Notes under the pieces: generated by a model
Database searches by the model: none
Told to the model about the DNA's origin: nothing
What the model saw: the letters and a program-made list of their open reading frames with translations, nothing else
From: Filosporella fistucella
Taxonomy: Eukaryota > Ascomycota > Leotiomycetes > Helotiales
Length of the DNA stretch: 64,000 nucleotides
Assembly (NCBI GenBank): GCA_030077755.1
Contig: JAQJZZ010000008.1
Span: 3,658,001 to 3,722,000 of the forward strand
Reading direction: 5' to 3'
Shown here: positions 1 to 10,770 of the stretch, piece by piece
How positions within the stretch are numbered: position 1 is the stretch's first letter
Layout of the letters: the number at the start of each line of letters is the position of its first letter
Position numbers and translations under genes: made by a program

Positions 1-1082
1 CAGGTAACCCAAGCCTCTTATTTTAGTTTTTGTCCACGTGATACCTGTTTTGACTTCTGCTCAAGGAATTGGTCGGGCAACAGCAATATCATTTGCTCTC
101 GAAGGATGCTATCAAATCGCGATATGTGACCGAGATTCCGCAGGTCTCGTGGAAACAGAGAAATATATTAAAGAAGTGTCGCCTCATGCTGAGGTGCTCA
201 TCCAGCAAGTCGATATGTTGGAAGAGGAACAGATTGAAATGATGGTGCAAGCTGCTGTAGCAAAATGGGGTCGTGTAGATTATGCTGTTAATAGTGCCGG
301 TACGTTGCAATTTTGTCTGTCATCTGAATGTTCATGGACCAGTGTCAGGTGTAATTGGCAATAATGAGCGTTCGACATATACAAGTGCGCAACAATTTGA
401 TCTCGTCAACAACATCAACTATCGCGGGACTTGGTTGTCGTCACGAGCCGAGCTAGCACAGATGTTGAAGCAAGAGCCTCTGCCAACGCATGATGGGAGG
501 AAAGGCAATCGGGGAAGTATTGTCAACATTGCAAGTCAACTTGGTGTAGTATCAAGACCTAATGCTCGTGAGGACACCCCTAAAGTCTGAAGATGATGTC
601 TAAAGGTTGCATAGCTGCATATTGTGCTTCGAAAGCAGCGGTCATATCTTTGACGAAAAGTGATGCTATTGATGTCAGTCTCACCGCAAAACCTTAAGGT
701 ATCTAGTACTAATAACACTCTTGAAGTACTCCAAAGACAACATTCGAATCAACTGTATCTGTCCGGGTGTTATTGCGTGCGTTATTTTGGTTGGCCCTAT
801 TCGACCATGACTAATCGATCCAGCACACCTATGACCCTATCTGATCCCGAGTTTGCAGAGGCTCTCAAACCTGCTATCGCAATAGCACCGATGGATCGGA
901 TGGGTACGCCGCAGGAGATAGCTGATGCTTGCTTGTTCTTGTGCAGCAGCAAGGCAACTTTTGTGCAAGGTCATGCGTTGGTAGGTTACCTTCACTTCTT
1001 AAACAACATTGAAGAGCTCTGGAGACACACGTTTGGCTAATGTGTTGGCCAGGTTGTTGATGGTGGGTATGTCATCAACTGA
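1..1082 (+). CDS. Short-chain dehydrogenase/reductase (SDR), 5' end cut off
   Basis: NAD(P)-dependent oxidoreductase of the classical SDR family; the substrate cannot be told. Seven exons are visible: 1-3, 66-299, 349-567, 606-673, 727-776, 824-980 and 1053-1082, all in phase. The first exon is cut by the window edge, so the start of the cofactor-binding fold is missing. Visible SDR marks are GIGRAT (end of the Rossmann glycine motif), NSAG, the active-site Ser in IVNIAS, the YCASK catalytic Tyr/Lys, the CPGVIATPM loop and the C-terminal VVDGGY. One intron (777-823) has a CTAAT branch point. About 253 residues are visible, near the normal family length. No frameshift remains after splicing, so it looks functional. 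It probably acts in the cytosol; no targeting signal can be judged without the N-terminus. Confidence 0.85.
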
Positions 1083-1874
1083 GCTGTAAGATGTAGACAT
1101 GGAAATGGTATGGGCACTGCAATACAGAAATTTCATTCTGTGTTTTGACTGCTTAAGTTCCAAAGACTTTTGAAAATTACCCCGAATCCAAATACCACAC
1201 TGTAAGTGCGGCAATGATTACTCATATTTTTGTAGCCAAGAGAGGAGAATGCACAGAATTCTGTATCCTTGCAATCTTCCTGAGCGCATCCAGTAAAGTC
1301 CTCCGTTTTTGCATGCTCATCATTACTCTTCAAGTCCAATCATTTCCTATCCTCGAGTAATCATATCCCTACTCTTCCAATTAATAGAGCTTTTGTTGGA
1401 GTCTGACAACTGTTGCAAGTCTCTCGGAGTATGGTGTGACCGTCGGACTATCTCAACTCCGCGAGGCGCCTTGGAATCAAGCCTTGAGGATCTCCGATTT
1501 ACAATGAGTATTTAGTCTTGCTGAGTGAGATCTCCGGTGGCGTTGCCACAGGAGCTGATTTCGTGGAGAACATGTGGAAATCTGAGGAAAGTCACTCCGG
1601 GAGGCGTCGAAGGCTTGAGGTGGTGGGACTTTCCCCCGGTTTGTGGCAGGCCTTGGCATGGTAAGATATGCTGGTGGAATCCATACCTACCATTTTGTAC
1701 AGATCATTCAAGGTAAGCTGTGCATAATCTGTAAAGTGGAAAGGAAATGGTGAAATGCCACGAAGAACCGTCTTATGTTCTATTTACGTATGTACAGTTC
1801 CGTTTCCGTTGATCCCCGCAGTCCTCTCCTCATCTTGCAATGAACCAATTCCCTCCTTTGCGGCTCGGCTCGGC
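1083..1874. other. Intergenic, convergent gene ends
   Basis: This stretch lies between the 3' ends of the SDR gene (+) and the beta-propeller gene (-). It should hold both terminators. I see no convincing coding exon, RNA gene or repeat in it. Confidence 0.5.
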
Positions 1875-2744
1875 TCATTTTTTGATAGTAAGGGCGAACA
1901 CTCCACCACTACCTCCGACATACATTACGTCCTTATCCTTCTCTGTCCTTCCGAAGGCACACGAAGTCGAGCCCGATACCGTAGCCACAGATGTAGGTTT
2001 CCCAACTGCAGGATCGACTTCGACAACAGAATTCTTCCCATTCGTCGCGACATAGATCTTTCCACTCGGCCCAAAGCACAGATCATCGCCCATCAAATTC
2101 GTCCATAATGTCGTAACAGCCGCTGTCGCCTTGCCTGTGGCATCGACAGGTACCTTGTGGAAGCTATTCTTGAGGATATTGGTATACCAAACAACCCCAT
2201 CTTTATACTTGATGCCATCGATACCAAACCCACTTGAAAACATGGTAGGGTCTTTTATTGCCTCGGAGTATGAACCGGTGGACATACTGAAGCGATAGAC
2301 GAGGCCTTTCCCAGCATCAGCTACAAGTACGGTATCATTATTCAATACCGCCAGCCCATTCAATTGCCCGGCCTCGGTAATTGTCTTGACGAGGGTAGAT
2401 TTTGGGGTTGCGCCTGTGAAGTCAACTTTGTAGATTGACTGTTTTCCCCCAATCACAGCGAACACATCCGGAGTTACCTCGCCGATTCCACTGAGGCCAC
2501 TAGCACCGGTGATGACCAATGCTGTCGAAGAAGTCTTCGCGACAGGATCAACGGAGTACAGGTTGGCGCTATTCATGTTGGTAGCAAGAATTAGGCCGTT
2601 GGAGCGAACCGCGAGATTTTCAGTCGACGCAAGCTTGACGACTTGGGCAGGTGTTGATTGCCGAGAATTGAGTGTTGCTCCAGATGCAAAACTTTGCAAT
2701 AAGGCTAAGGGCAAAGCTGCCAGGATCGAATTGAGCTGGACCAT
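1875..2744 (-). CDS. Secreted SMP-30/gluconolactonase-like beta-propeller protein
   Basis: Single-exon gene of 289 residues, starting at the ATG whose complement is 2742-2744. That start places a hydrophobic signal peptide (MVQLNSILAALPLALLQSFA) at the N-terminus; an upstream non-ATG extension would bury it. The rest is a chain of short beta-repeat signatures (NLAVRSNGLILAT, GLAVLNNDTVLVAD, GFGIDGIKYKDG, GDDLCFGPSGKIYVA) typical of six-bladed SMP-30/strictosidine-synthase-like propellers found in many ascomycete secretomes. Catalytic function is unknown; members act as lactonases or simply as secreted scaffold proteins. The product is probably extracellular. Nothing is broken. Confidence 0.75.
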   Translation of the reverse strand: MVQLNSILAALPLALLQSFASGATLNSRQSTPAQVVKLASTENLAVRSNGLILATNMNSANLYSVDPVAKTSSTALVITGASGLSGIGEVTPDVFAVIGGKQSIYKVDFTGATPKSTLVKTITEAGQLNGLAVLNNDTVLVADAGKGLVYRFSMSTGSYSEAIKDPTMFSSGFGIDGIKYKDGVVWYTNILKNSFHKVPVDATGKATAAVTTLWTNLMGDDLCFGPSGKIYVATNGKNSVVEVDPAVGKPTSVATVSGSTSCAFGRTEKDKDVMYVGGSGGVFALTIKK

Positions 2745-3101
2745 GATGGCGTATGTTCGTGAAGAATGCTCCAAATTTGGGAATATGTTTCACTTCCTGA
2801 TTTAAAGAAGGAGGGAATAATTTTGTGAAGTAGAGCAACTCGAAGTTTCGTTTTAGCTGGGAGCATTAGCCGTAGCGGATTAATTTACGGCAGTCGAGAG
2901 GCTGAATGCGGTAGGAATACTGCATAAAGCTGTTTGTTAATATATAATTTGGGTAATATCGCCCAAAAGAGATTCGTCTGGAGTGATTGGATATCAGCAA
3001 ACGTATAATTGTATTTGCTCTTCCCCACATTGTCATGGGATATGAGAGTAGTAATGAGACTTACAGGCAATTCTCCCACCAAGAGCTTCCAAGACTTATC
3101 T
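2745..3101. other. Intergenic
   Basis: Between two minus-strand genes. It holds the promoter of the beta-propeller gene and the 3' end of the membrane-protein gene. No other feature was recognised. Confidence 0.4.
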
Positions 3102-4949
3102 TTATCCTGTTCCTCCACTCAACAAAACGAACTGAGTCTCCCTCTGAATCACGTGAGGTTTCCTCATTGGAACATTTCCGGCCAGCTCGATCTCCCTGTA
3201 CCGCCCCATCTTGCCCATCGTTATTCCCAAGCCGGCGTCAGGAGCCTCTTTCGCTAATCCGGCGACCGTTCCCAATATCAGCTTTCTTGAATCCGCATAG
3301 TCACAATCAATCAAGCCTCGCCAAGCCTTTGTTCTCAATGCCTCCACCGCAACAACCAAGATCAACAGCAGATTCAAAACCGTAATCGAAATGATGTATA
3401 GGCGCTGCCCAAATTGAAAGGATTGAATTTCCACGATTGCGCTCGTGGAAAGTGTTTCGCCCGCAACCATTACTTGAGCGCTCGCATATGCAACGAGAAT
3501 ATCATCAATCATGGCGCTGATTGAATTTTCCAAGCCACGGAGCGTGACTTCCCCTGGCAAAAGAGACGTCCTATTATTCGATGCTGTAGCTGTGACTAGG
3601 TTGTTGATACTGGTGTTGAAAGAATCTCCCACCAAGGACGAGTAAAGTGATGTCTGGTCAGTAGAAATCAACATGAATTGCCAAGTCGCCAAAAATGACA
3701 TAAAACCCGTTGGTTCGATGTCGTGAATTGCAGTGCTTGCTGAAGGAGTTACAGTAATATTTTTGCCGATGTAGTCGACGCTGACGTTGAAAGTGGCAGG
3801 TTTGAAGTCAATAGAGCATTGCGTGCGATTGAGATTTGCATAGCTGCGTCCTGCTGCAATGCCTAAGATGCGGCCAACAGAGCTGCTTGAACTTGCCACG
3901 CCAATCGCGACAATTGAGTCTGTTGAATATCCGATATATCGAGACCATTCCGCTGCGCCATTGCTATTAGGTAGTTGTCCCGATGCAGGGTACATAAGAT
4001 TCGCCTCGTTAGTTTCGTGTTCTTCAAGCACAAAGGCTGCTGTTGAGTTATAAATACAGTTCACCACAGGATTGTATCCAGTTTCCATATACGAGTAATA
4101 CTTGGTCAGGGGATTTTGCTTCAATGTTGCAGAGGATGGAAACATTAGCCCAACCGTGGATCCAATACCGTAGGATCTTCCATTGTAGCTGAACCCAGTA
4201 AAATCATGCTTTAGGTGCTGTCTTCGAGCTCCGTCCACTGTCGTTGCTTCAGCAGCAGATGATAGTATTGTGCCCTTGAATGATTCCCCAACATTGAATG
4301 CAAAGTACCCTTTGGTATTTTGGAGAGACGGTAGACCAAATCGATTTGTGTAGTTGCTAGAGAGCAAGGTGATATTGGAGTAAGATGGCAAAGGCATTGT
4401 CGCATTCTGCCTTGCTAGAGTACTGACGGGAGTCAACGCACCTGCCCACAACGCTGAAGGCACAATTGAAAGAGCCAGAAAAACTATTAATACGACAACG
4501 AGATAAGCTGGGAGCGTCCAATCCAAATTTTGAGAGCGAAGATTGTTCCAGAAGTGGAGGATGTCCAGGGATACAGCAGAAGAAGATATCCGAAGGCGTG
4601 TCGTATAGCTAATCAGTAGACACACAATCCAAACATGTACAAATCCAAGGAGGTTTGAGATCAGTTGAACAATCAACTGAACGGTCGCACGGTTCTCAAT
4701 AATGAAGGAGTACTCCCTACTTGACGTCGCCCAGTGCCGGGCGTTCCCTACCAGCAGAATGCTACTGACGGTGGTGGTGAAGAGCAGCGCTCCGAACCCT
4801 CGAAGCTTTTGCCATTTGGTCAAAAGGGCTTTCGAATGGCGGACTGTAGCCGTGAGTTTTCTCCCACTTGGTTTCCGATCTGGGAGAAGAGAGGACGACA
4901 GGAGATCATCATATAAGTCGGCGACGCTTTCGTATTGTGGGGGAGGCAT
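3102..4949 (-). CDS. Large integral membrane protein with extracellular domain (unknown function)
   Basis: Single-exon model of 615 residues from the ATG at 4949 (MPPPQYESVADLYDD). An open frame continues upstream but without family-like sequence, so this start was preferred. The N-terminus is cytosolic and basic. Three hydrophobic segments follow at about residues 50-70, 90-120 and 140-170, then a long polar region with many N-x-S/T sites (likely outside the cell), and one last membrane segment (RLYIISITVLNLLLILVVAV) before a short cytosolic tail. This plan is common among lineage-specific membrane proteins of leotiomycetes and related fungi. I know no characterised homologue, so no activity is proposed. 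The 15.6 kb gene is a different membrane protein. Confidence 0.7.
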   Translation of the reverse strand: MPPPQYESVADLYDDLLSSSLLPDRKPSGRKLTATVRHSKALLTKWQKLRGFGALLFTTTVSSILLVGNARHWATSSREYSFIIENRATVQLIVQLISNLLGFVHVWIVCLLISYTTRLRISSSAVSLDILHFWNNLRSQNLDWTLPAYLVVVLIVFLALSIVPSALWAGALTPVSTLARQNATMPLPSYSNITLLSSNYTNRFGLPSLQNTKGYFAFNVGESFKGTILSSAAEATTVDGARRQHLKHDFTGFSYNGRSYGIGSTVGLMFPSSATLKQNPLTKYYSYMETGYNPVVNCIYNSTAAFVLEEHETNEANLMYPASGQLPNSNGAAEWSRYIGYSTDSIVAIGVASSSSSVGRILGIAAGRSYANLNRTQCSIDFKPATFNVSVDYIGKNITVTPSASTAIHDIEPTGFMSFLATWQFMLISTDQTSLYSSLVGDSFNTSINNLVTATASNNRTSLLPGEVTLRGLENSISAMIDDILVAYASAQVMVAGETLSTSAIVEIQSFQFGQRLYIISITVLNLLLILVVAVEALRTKAWRGLIDCDYADSRKLILGTVAGLAKEAPDAGLGITMGKMGRYREIELAGNVPMRKPHVIQRETQFVLLSGGTG

Positions 4950-6580
4950 CGCAATCTTCGAAATGGACTTGAAATTCCTGTTTATATAAGGCTGAGGATA
5001 ATCATTTGTGAAAGATGGTAGGTTCAAAATTCCACGGGCTCCCCAGCTTTTCAAACAGCTGAAGGGAGCTTGGATCTTCCCGTCAGCAGCGTGTATTGCG
5101 ACATAGAGCAGGGCCCAAACGTGAATTCGGACGAATCTAAGGTTATAAAGGACGAAAAGCCAATTAAAAGGTTTGATTATCTCCAAATAGAAGGGGCTGA
5201 GACGAATTTGCGACCTGGCCAGGGGGGCAGATGCAGATACATGGCACTGCGTAAGATTTCGCATAAAACCCCCAATGAGCAGCTTTAAAACATTTCAGGC
5301 TATACTAAGCACTATATAAGCCTTGCAAAAGAGGATATATTAGGCGCCCACATCGCGGCTGGCGTCAAAGGGGAGAGTAACTATTCGGCCTAGCTCAACA
5401 CGAAACGCGACGATGACGCAGGGGGAAACAAGACCAAGAAGGAGATTTGAAGTATCAAACAGCTCCTACATCTATTTCTCCTCGCGCCTTCTCCAAAAAG
5501 CGGCGATTTCACATCTGTCGGTACCGCGGGGAATCTGTGGAACGCTACATGATCACTGTGTGTGGTAAATGAAGACTTGTAAAGTTGATGTCGATTAAGG
5601 CTTGATACCTGCTGTTCCAGCTATTCCAGATTAAGTTGGAATTTTGGCCAGGGTCATGTGATGAAATGTCACGTGTTAGCCCAGGGATTCAGATGCAGCT
5701 TCACTGCCTCCTGGCCCCTCGATCATCCTATCAGGCTAGCTTGCTCCTTCTTTGGTGTCTTAAACCCATTCATGACGGCCAGCTACGTTCTGATAGGTTG
5801 GCAGCCAGACAGTGAAGAAGTGGTTGAATATTGTCAGGTGCCAATCAAACTTTCTGATAGATTTTCTTTCCATCAGCTATAGTCGCCGGTATAGATATTG
5901 CAAGCGATACTTATGTCGAAGCAGTGATATCAGTTTAAAAGCTCGTTGCTAGCCAATATTCACCAAGACATTTCGAGTATCAATTCATTTTCTAGAAACC
6001 ATAGATATATAATGATACAAGCTGAGAGTGAGTAAAGAACTGTGATAGAAATATGTACGAAATATAGCATCCCATTACTTTTTCTCAATCATCATGATTC
6101 ATGAACAGGTATTTGTTCATTTGAGCAACGGTCTGCGAGCCATTTGTCGCATTCACTATGTTTCTCAAACCAGCAATCCATCTCCCTTCTGGTATTGTTC
6201 AAGGCTCTGTTGTAACACCGATAATCAAATTTAATACTAAAGGTGCTGACTTGACTTGTGAGTTCAATTGGAGAATCGATATTCGTAAAGTTAAAGAGGA
6301 AATCTAAGTCTCTACATAGAAGATGAGGGATAAGTTAAACGTAAAGTCAATCTTCAAAGCGTAAGATCTTTGAAACATATAAATGGAATTTAGCTTCTTG
6401 AGTAAAGTCTTTGCATTTGTCTTTCATTCACAATCAAACCCACCAACATTTAGAAGGCTGATGAAGCTGATACCCTTATTCAGTGGCATGGTGCGTGAAT
6501 GATTGGAACACGAAAAGTGCTCAGTGTCCGTGATTATCTCTCAAGTATGACACTATTACATATTCACGAGAAATATGAAG
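4950..6580. other. Long intergenic region
   Basis: Divergent promoter region between the membrane-protein gene (-) and the Gly-rich microprotein gene (+). It is AT-rich with several TATA-like stretches, for example around 5310. No conserved coding exon was found; a 49-codon ORF at 6158 has no support. Confidence 0.4.
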
Positions 6581-6586
6581 AAGGGC

Positions 6587-6594
6587 TATATAAG
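6587..6594 (+). promoter_or_regulatory. TATA box of Gly-rich microprotein gene
   Basis: TATATAAG lies about 175 nt upstream of the ATG at 6768, a usual distance for a fungal gene with a 5' leader. It supports transcription of a gene that is too short to stand on coding evidence alone. Confidence 0.45.
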
Positions 6595-6767
6595 GAAATC
6601 GGCTCCGTTATTTTTCAGCTCGTTCCATAATCATCATTCCATCCTTTTTGAAGAACTCTTGCATCTACTAAGCACCTAGAAGGCGGAGAACGATAAATAC
6701 AAAGAGAATAGTACATCACGACAATAGACTAGACAAGTCAGGAAGACAATTCCGTTTTTCGTAAACC

Positions 6768-7203
6768 ATGAGTTGGCAGACATCCCGAGTACCCCACCTT
6801 TATCCTGGCATCCATGGCCTCAGTGGCTCATTTCGGCCTGGTGGTAATTTTGGGGGATATGGCGGATATGCTTTACCTGGCGGAATGGGAGGAATCGGTG
6901 GACGAGGGGGATTTGTTGGGATGGGTTACTTTGGTGGAGGTATGGCATCTCCTGGGAACGGTAGATTATATGTGCCGGCATATTATCACTTTCTTTATTA
7001 CTGTTAGGATATCCTGAAACTTATCTTGCAGCGAGTAATACCATTTCCCAAGTGCATATCACTTGAATCGTTGATAAATCTGTATAAGGATACCAATATT
7101 GGAGGAGAAATAAGAAGCTAATGCGTCCCAGTTACATCCAGGATATCCCCGTCCAAGTGGCATGCAGGATGGCAATCAATACGGTGTTAGCCGATATTTC
7201 TAG
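6768..7203 (+). CDS. Small Gly-rich protein, two exons
   Basis: Proposed exons are 6768-6939 and 7142-7203, giving 77 residues. Exon 1 encodes a Gly/Tyr-rich run (GGNFGGYGGYALPGG and similar). Left unspliced it would stop at 7007 with an unrelated hydrophobic tail. Splicing GTATGG at 6940 to the AG at 7140-7141, with a CTAAT branch point about 25 nt before it, joins in phase to YPRPSGMQDGNQYGVSRYF and a TAG. The Gly/Tyr character continues across the junction, which favours the intron. Another donor at 6960 gives the same phase. There is no signal peptide. Function is unknown; low-complexity Gly-rich proteins may bind RNA or walls, but nothing here decides it. Confidence 0.55.
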
Positions 7204-7840
7204 AAATGAACCACGTCGGGACGTTGTGGTGGAGAGAGTACTCTAGCTAGTAGAGGGAGAAATTTGAATCATAACTACTTCATCTTTAAAGTTCGCATGA
7301 TACACTTCAGCCGCCCAAACATCCACGAAAGTCGTGACAATCACAGAGGTTTTTATGTGTAATTTCAGCATGGAAAAGTCACGAACTAGAACCATGGTGA
7401 TTTTCTGTAATATAATGGTATTCGAAAAAGGGGATCCCACCTTCGCGCAACGTAAGGAGTAGTTGGATCACGCACATAAGGAGCTCATATTACTGGAGGT
7501 CATCTCAAGTGGACGGTACGGGACCGAATAGAAGCTATCGCTTAGAGGATCTTGCAGATCTACAAGACTTATTATCCACAAGTCTTTGCCCATTGGTTGT
7601 TCAGACTACGAGTTGGGAATTTCCATTGTTAGATACATGATATAAGGTCGGGTATCTGCTTCAGCACAAACTGACACCCGTGTTCATTAAGTATACATGA
7701 GAAACACTAGGTATGGAAGCCGAGACTCTGAATTGAGAAGAAAACCCATGCTCAATAACGTGCCCTGATCCTTTAAAATCCTACCAAGACGACCTAAAGA
7801 AATTGCAAGAGACTCCAGCAAATTCTTGAAATACGAAACC
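7204..7840. other. Intergenic, convergent gene ends
   Basis: Between the Gly-rich microprotein (+) and the O-methyltransferase (-). No coding, RNA or repeat feature was recognised. Confidence 0.4.
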
Positions 7841-9271
7841 TCAAACTTCGACCAGTACCGCTTCAATGATGCTACTATTTGGATTATTCAACCCATGCAT
7901 GCCAATAATCTTGAATCCTGCATTTCCGAGCAATGCTTCCCATTGTGATATACTTCGCTCTTTTCCACCAATGACCATCATGTTCATGTCTCTTAACACC
8001 TTTCCACCATCTGGCTTTTTATCTGGAAGGACAAGTTCACAGATGAAGAGTTTGGAATTGGGATGGCCCTTCATTGCAGGAACAAGGTTCTTGAGAATTT
8101 GGAGACACGAGTGATCAGGCCAGTCGTGTAGAATGGATTTGAGGAAATAGTTCGACCCTGTATGGTGTAAGTACGAATGTTCAAGAGCAGGAGATCGCTG
8201 TACCTTCGATCGGTTGCACCTCCTTGAAGAAATCATATGGCTGCAATACTACTTCGTCTTTCGGCACAATGACTCCACCGTCGAGAACCACCTTCATGTC
8301 CTCTAACGCGCACTTCCCTCTCAAATTTGGATACACATTTCTCATCTCATTAATCACATGACCTTTTCCTCCACCTACATCAACGAACACAATCCCTTCG
8401 CTGTTCGGTTCTAATTTATCGAACGGGTACGTAGTAACCAAGTCTTTCAACCCTAGAGTAGCAGTAATCATCATTGCATCATTGAAAATTTTCATCCTCT
8501 CCGGCTTGGATTCCAAGATGTCGAAAATACCTGCATCGCTGATTCCGTGGGCAAACGAAAATGGACTATTTTTTGCATCCTCAGGGCTCTTAAAGCCATT
8601 CTTGAGATAGTAGCTGCCTGCAGATAGAGTCTGTGCTTGAATCATATTGTCGAAAAGATGGCGAGTAGATGCTTTGGCAGGGGGCGAAGTCAGAAAACGA
8701 GAGAAGCTTGTATGCGCATATGCTGGGACATTCTCAGACTCGCTCTCGACGAGAACATCGAATGCGGCCAGAACGCGAGCGATTCGAGTGACAAACTCTT
8801 CAGTAGCATTTGTGGATTTGGCGATGGTAGTAGCGGTCGATGGTGAGCCGGATGGAGACAAAGATTCGAACAGCCCCATTTCGATAGCGATGCGCATAGC
8901 GCCTACAGGGAAATTAGTATAGGGTTCGAAGTGTGAGACGGATTGGCGAGCAGCTTCCAGACTACCTGGAAGCTGCTCGTGGTTGTTATCTCTGACAACT
9001 ATAGGGCGATATTCAACAGACCATTGAGGTGGGGAGAGAAGTTCAACTCGAAGAAACGCTGAAATGGAGGTGCTGATGCTCGGGAAAGTTTGGCTGATGC
9101 CGCTTGAATTGTACGTAGAGCAGCAGCTTTCTCTAGAGAGGATTTCGCAGACTCATACTGAGCCATCGATTTCTGAATATCATTTGAAAGTGAGGAGAGG
9201 AGGGGAGCTGCAGGCTCGAAAGGAGGCGGAGCCTGATTGCTTGGTCGTGCTCCTGGTGGTGGTACGGACAT
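7841..9271 (-). CDS. SAM-dependent O-methyltransferase (Methyltransf_2 type)
   Basis: Three exons on the minus strand, 9022-9271, 8204-8965 and 7841-8157, give 442 residues. The fold is the plant/fungal O-methyltransferase: an N-terminal helical dimerisation part, a winged-helix part (VGAMRIAIEMGLFESL), the SAM-binding loop VFVDVGGGKGHV, and the catalytic region LKSILHDWPDHSC, whose His is the usual base. It probably methylates a hydroxyl of a small secondary metabolite. Introns are 56 nt (8966-9021) and 46 nt (8158-8203). The first acceptor sits inside a perfect inverted repeat (see separate entry). No biosynthetic core enzyme lies nearby, so the substrate is unknown. All key motifs are intact. 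Confidence 0.85.
8947..8979. repeat. Perfect 13-bp inverted repeat at a splice acceptor
   Basis: The arms CGAGCAGCTTCCA (8947-8959) and TGGAAGCTGCTCG (8967-8979) are exact reverse complements around a 7-nt loop. In the O-methyltransferase pre-mRNA the loop and arms cover the predicted 3' splice site at 8965/8966 and the first codons of exon 2. Confidence 0.9.
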
Positions 9272-10117
9272 CTTTTGGTATTGGTAGGTAAAATATCAAT
9301 ATCTTGCTTCAACCACTGTCAAGATAGGATTGAGGATAACCAGGGGAGATACGATCGATCGTAAAAGTAGGAGATACTTGTGAGTTGCAGCAGGGTGGGG
9401 CTTTCAAGCTCGGGTATTGGAAACACTAGTATCAGTCTTTGCGAGCTCACTGGGCTTGAAACTATTCAAGAGGCATGTCAATGCCTGGACTCATAATTTT
9501 CAATCAAGCAGCGTAGTAAGACGGCTTTGTATTCATCGGACTGAAGTCCCGAGGCGCGGACTTTCTGTGGAGGTCGCCGCTTGCGACTTGCTACATACAT
9601 AATAGGCTAAATTGGCCAAGCCACTTGTCCTACCTTACAGTTGTATAAAAATCTTGTCTTTGCAAAAAATTTGGCGGATAATTTTAAGTCTTGAACCCTT
9701 CATAATGGATGCCCTACAAAACATACATCTGAAGTTGAAATGTGGGAGTTATCAACGTCGTCGTCAATAAGAACCAGGATGTTGGTATTGATGGCTTGGT
9801 AGTCAGTCACGTGAAAACAGTGGAGTTACTTATCTTAAGGAATTTAGTCGATCTAGTGTCTCGGAAGCATGAGAGACGTCCTACATGAACAGCTGAACCC
9901 TCCGATATAGAGAAATACTGTATTTTTACTACTATATGGGCTCCACATGACTAAACTCGAAGAATCCTATACGCCTCGATAGCCTGCTAGAAGCTAGAAA
10001 GCGTGCATCGAAATCCCGGCTTGCGTCCGCGAAGAGCAGGAATACTGTACAATTACCCCTCTTACTGAAATACAGTTTAATTCTTAAACTTAGGGTCTAA
10101 TTCCATATTTCCGCCAT
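9272..10117. other. Intergenic / promoter of the O-methyltransferase
   Basis: Upstream of the O-methyltransferase (-) and of the F-box-like pseudogene (+). No conserved exon or RNA gene was recognised. Confidence 0.4.
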
Positions 10118-10770
10118 ATGTCTCGCGAATCAACCTTGGCTCGTGAGCCTGAAACACATTTCTCACTTCTTGATCGTATCACCTGTGTCCAATGAGATTC
10201 TGGAACAAATTCTCGGTTTTGCTGTAGCTCGAGACCCTCCACTCTTTGTAGAAAGCACGCATCAGCCTGGTAATTATCCTTCTTGCGGGTTCTCAACGGA
10301 CGAGAAAGATCATCTTTACACACAGTCTGCCCACCGGGCTGATTGGATTGCTATAAATATTACGGATCGTAGGATTCGTGCAGTTGGCAAGTCTTCATAT
10401 TTTAGGCCTAGGACAGTTGTCATGGAAGGAGATCTTTCAATACACCGTCAACTTCACGACTTCACCAGTCTCAAGCAGATGGGCCCGTATATCTGAGACA
10501 TTGCCATTGACGCTCGCCATGATTCCCCTTCTGGCTTCATATTTCTCCCTCAAGCATTAGCTGTGTTCCCGAACTTGGATCGTTGTACGCTCCTCTTTGG
10601 GCTCGATGGTGGTGAACGGTATGATGCGGGACATAGTCGAAGCACTTGCAATTCGCAGTCCAGTTTCGCCTGAGACGCATTCGTTGATGATAGGGATCGG
10701 TATGCCTAAAGCCATCATTCTGGAGGAAGCTCTAAATTTTGGACGGGAGTTTTGGGGTTCTGGTGCCTAA
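10118..10770 (+). pseudogene. Decayed F-box-like protein gene
   Basis: Fragments of one protein are spread over two frames. It starts at ATG 10118 (MSRESTLAREPETHFSLLDRI), shifts frame near 10170-10185 into NEILEQILGFAVARDPPLF, which resembles an F-box-like LPNEILEQIL helix, and continues through HRADWIAINITDRRIRAVGK. An in-frame TGA at 10494-10496 interrupts it, yet the same frame goes on with DARHDSPSGFIFLPQALAVF and NLDRCTLLFGLDGGE. Near 10610 it shifts again to VEALAIRSPVSPETHSLMIG and ends at a TAA at 10768-10770. Three lesions that each rejoin sensible sequence make a pseudogene more likely than introns. The family is the leotiomycete-type F-box-like proteins of unknown target. Confidence 0.6.

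Noticed and set aside
7841..9271. Secondary-metabolite gene cluster around the O-methyltransferase
   Set aside because: No polyketide synthase, NRPS or terpene synthase is nearby; neighbours are unrelated.
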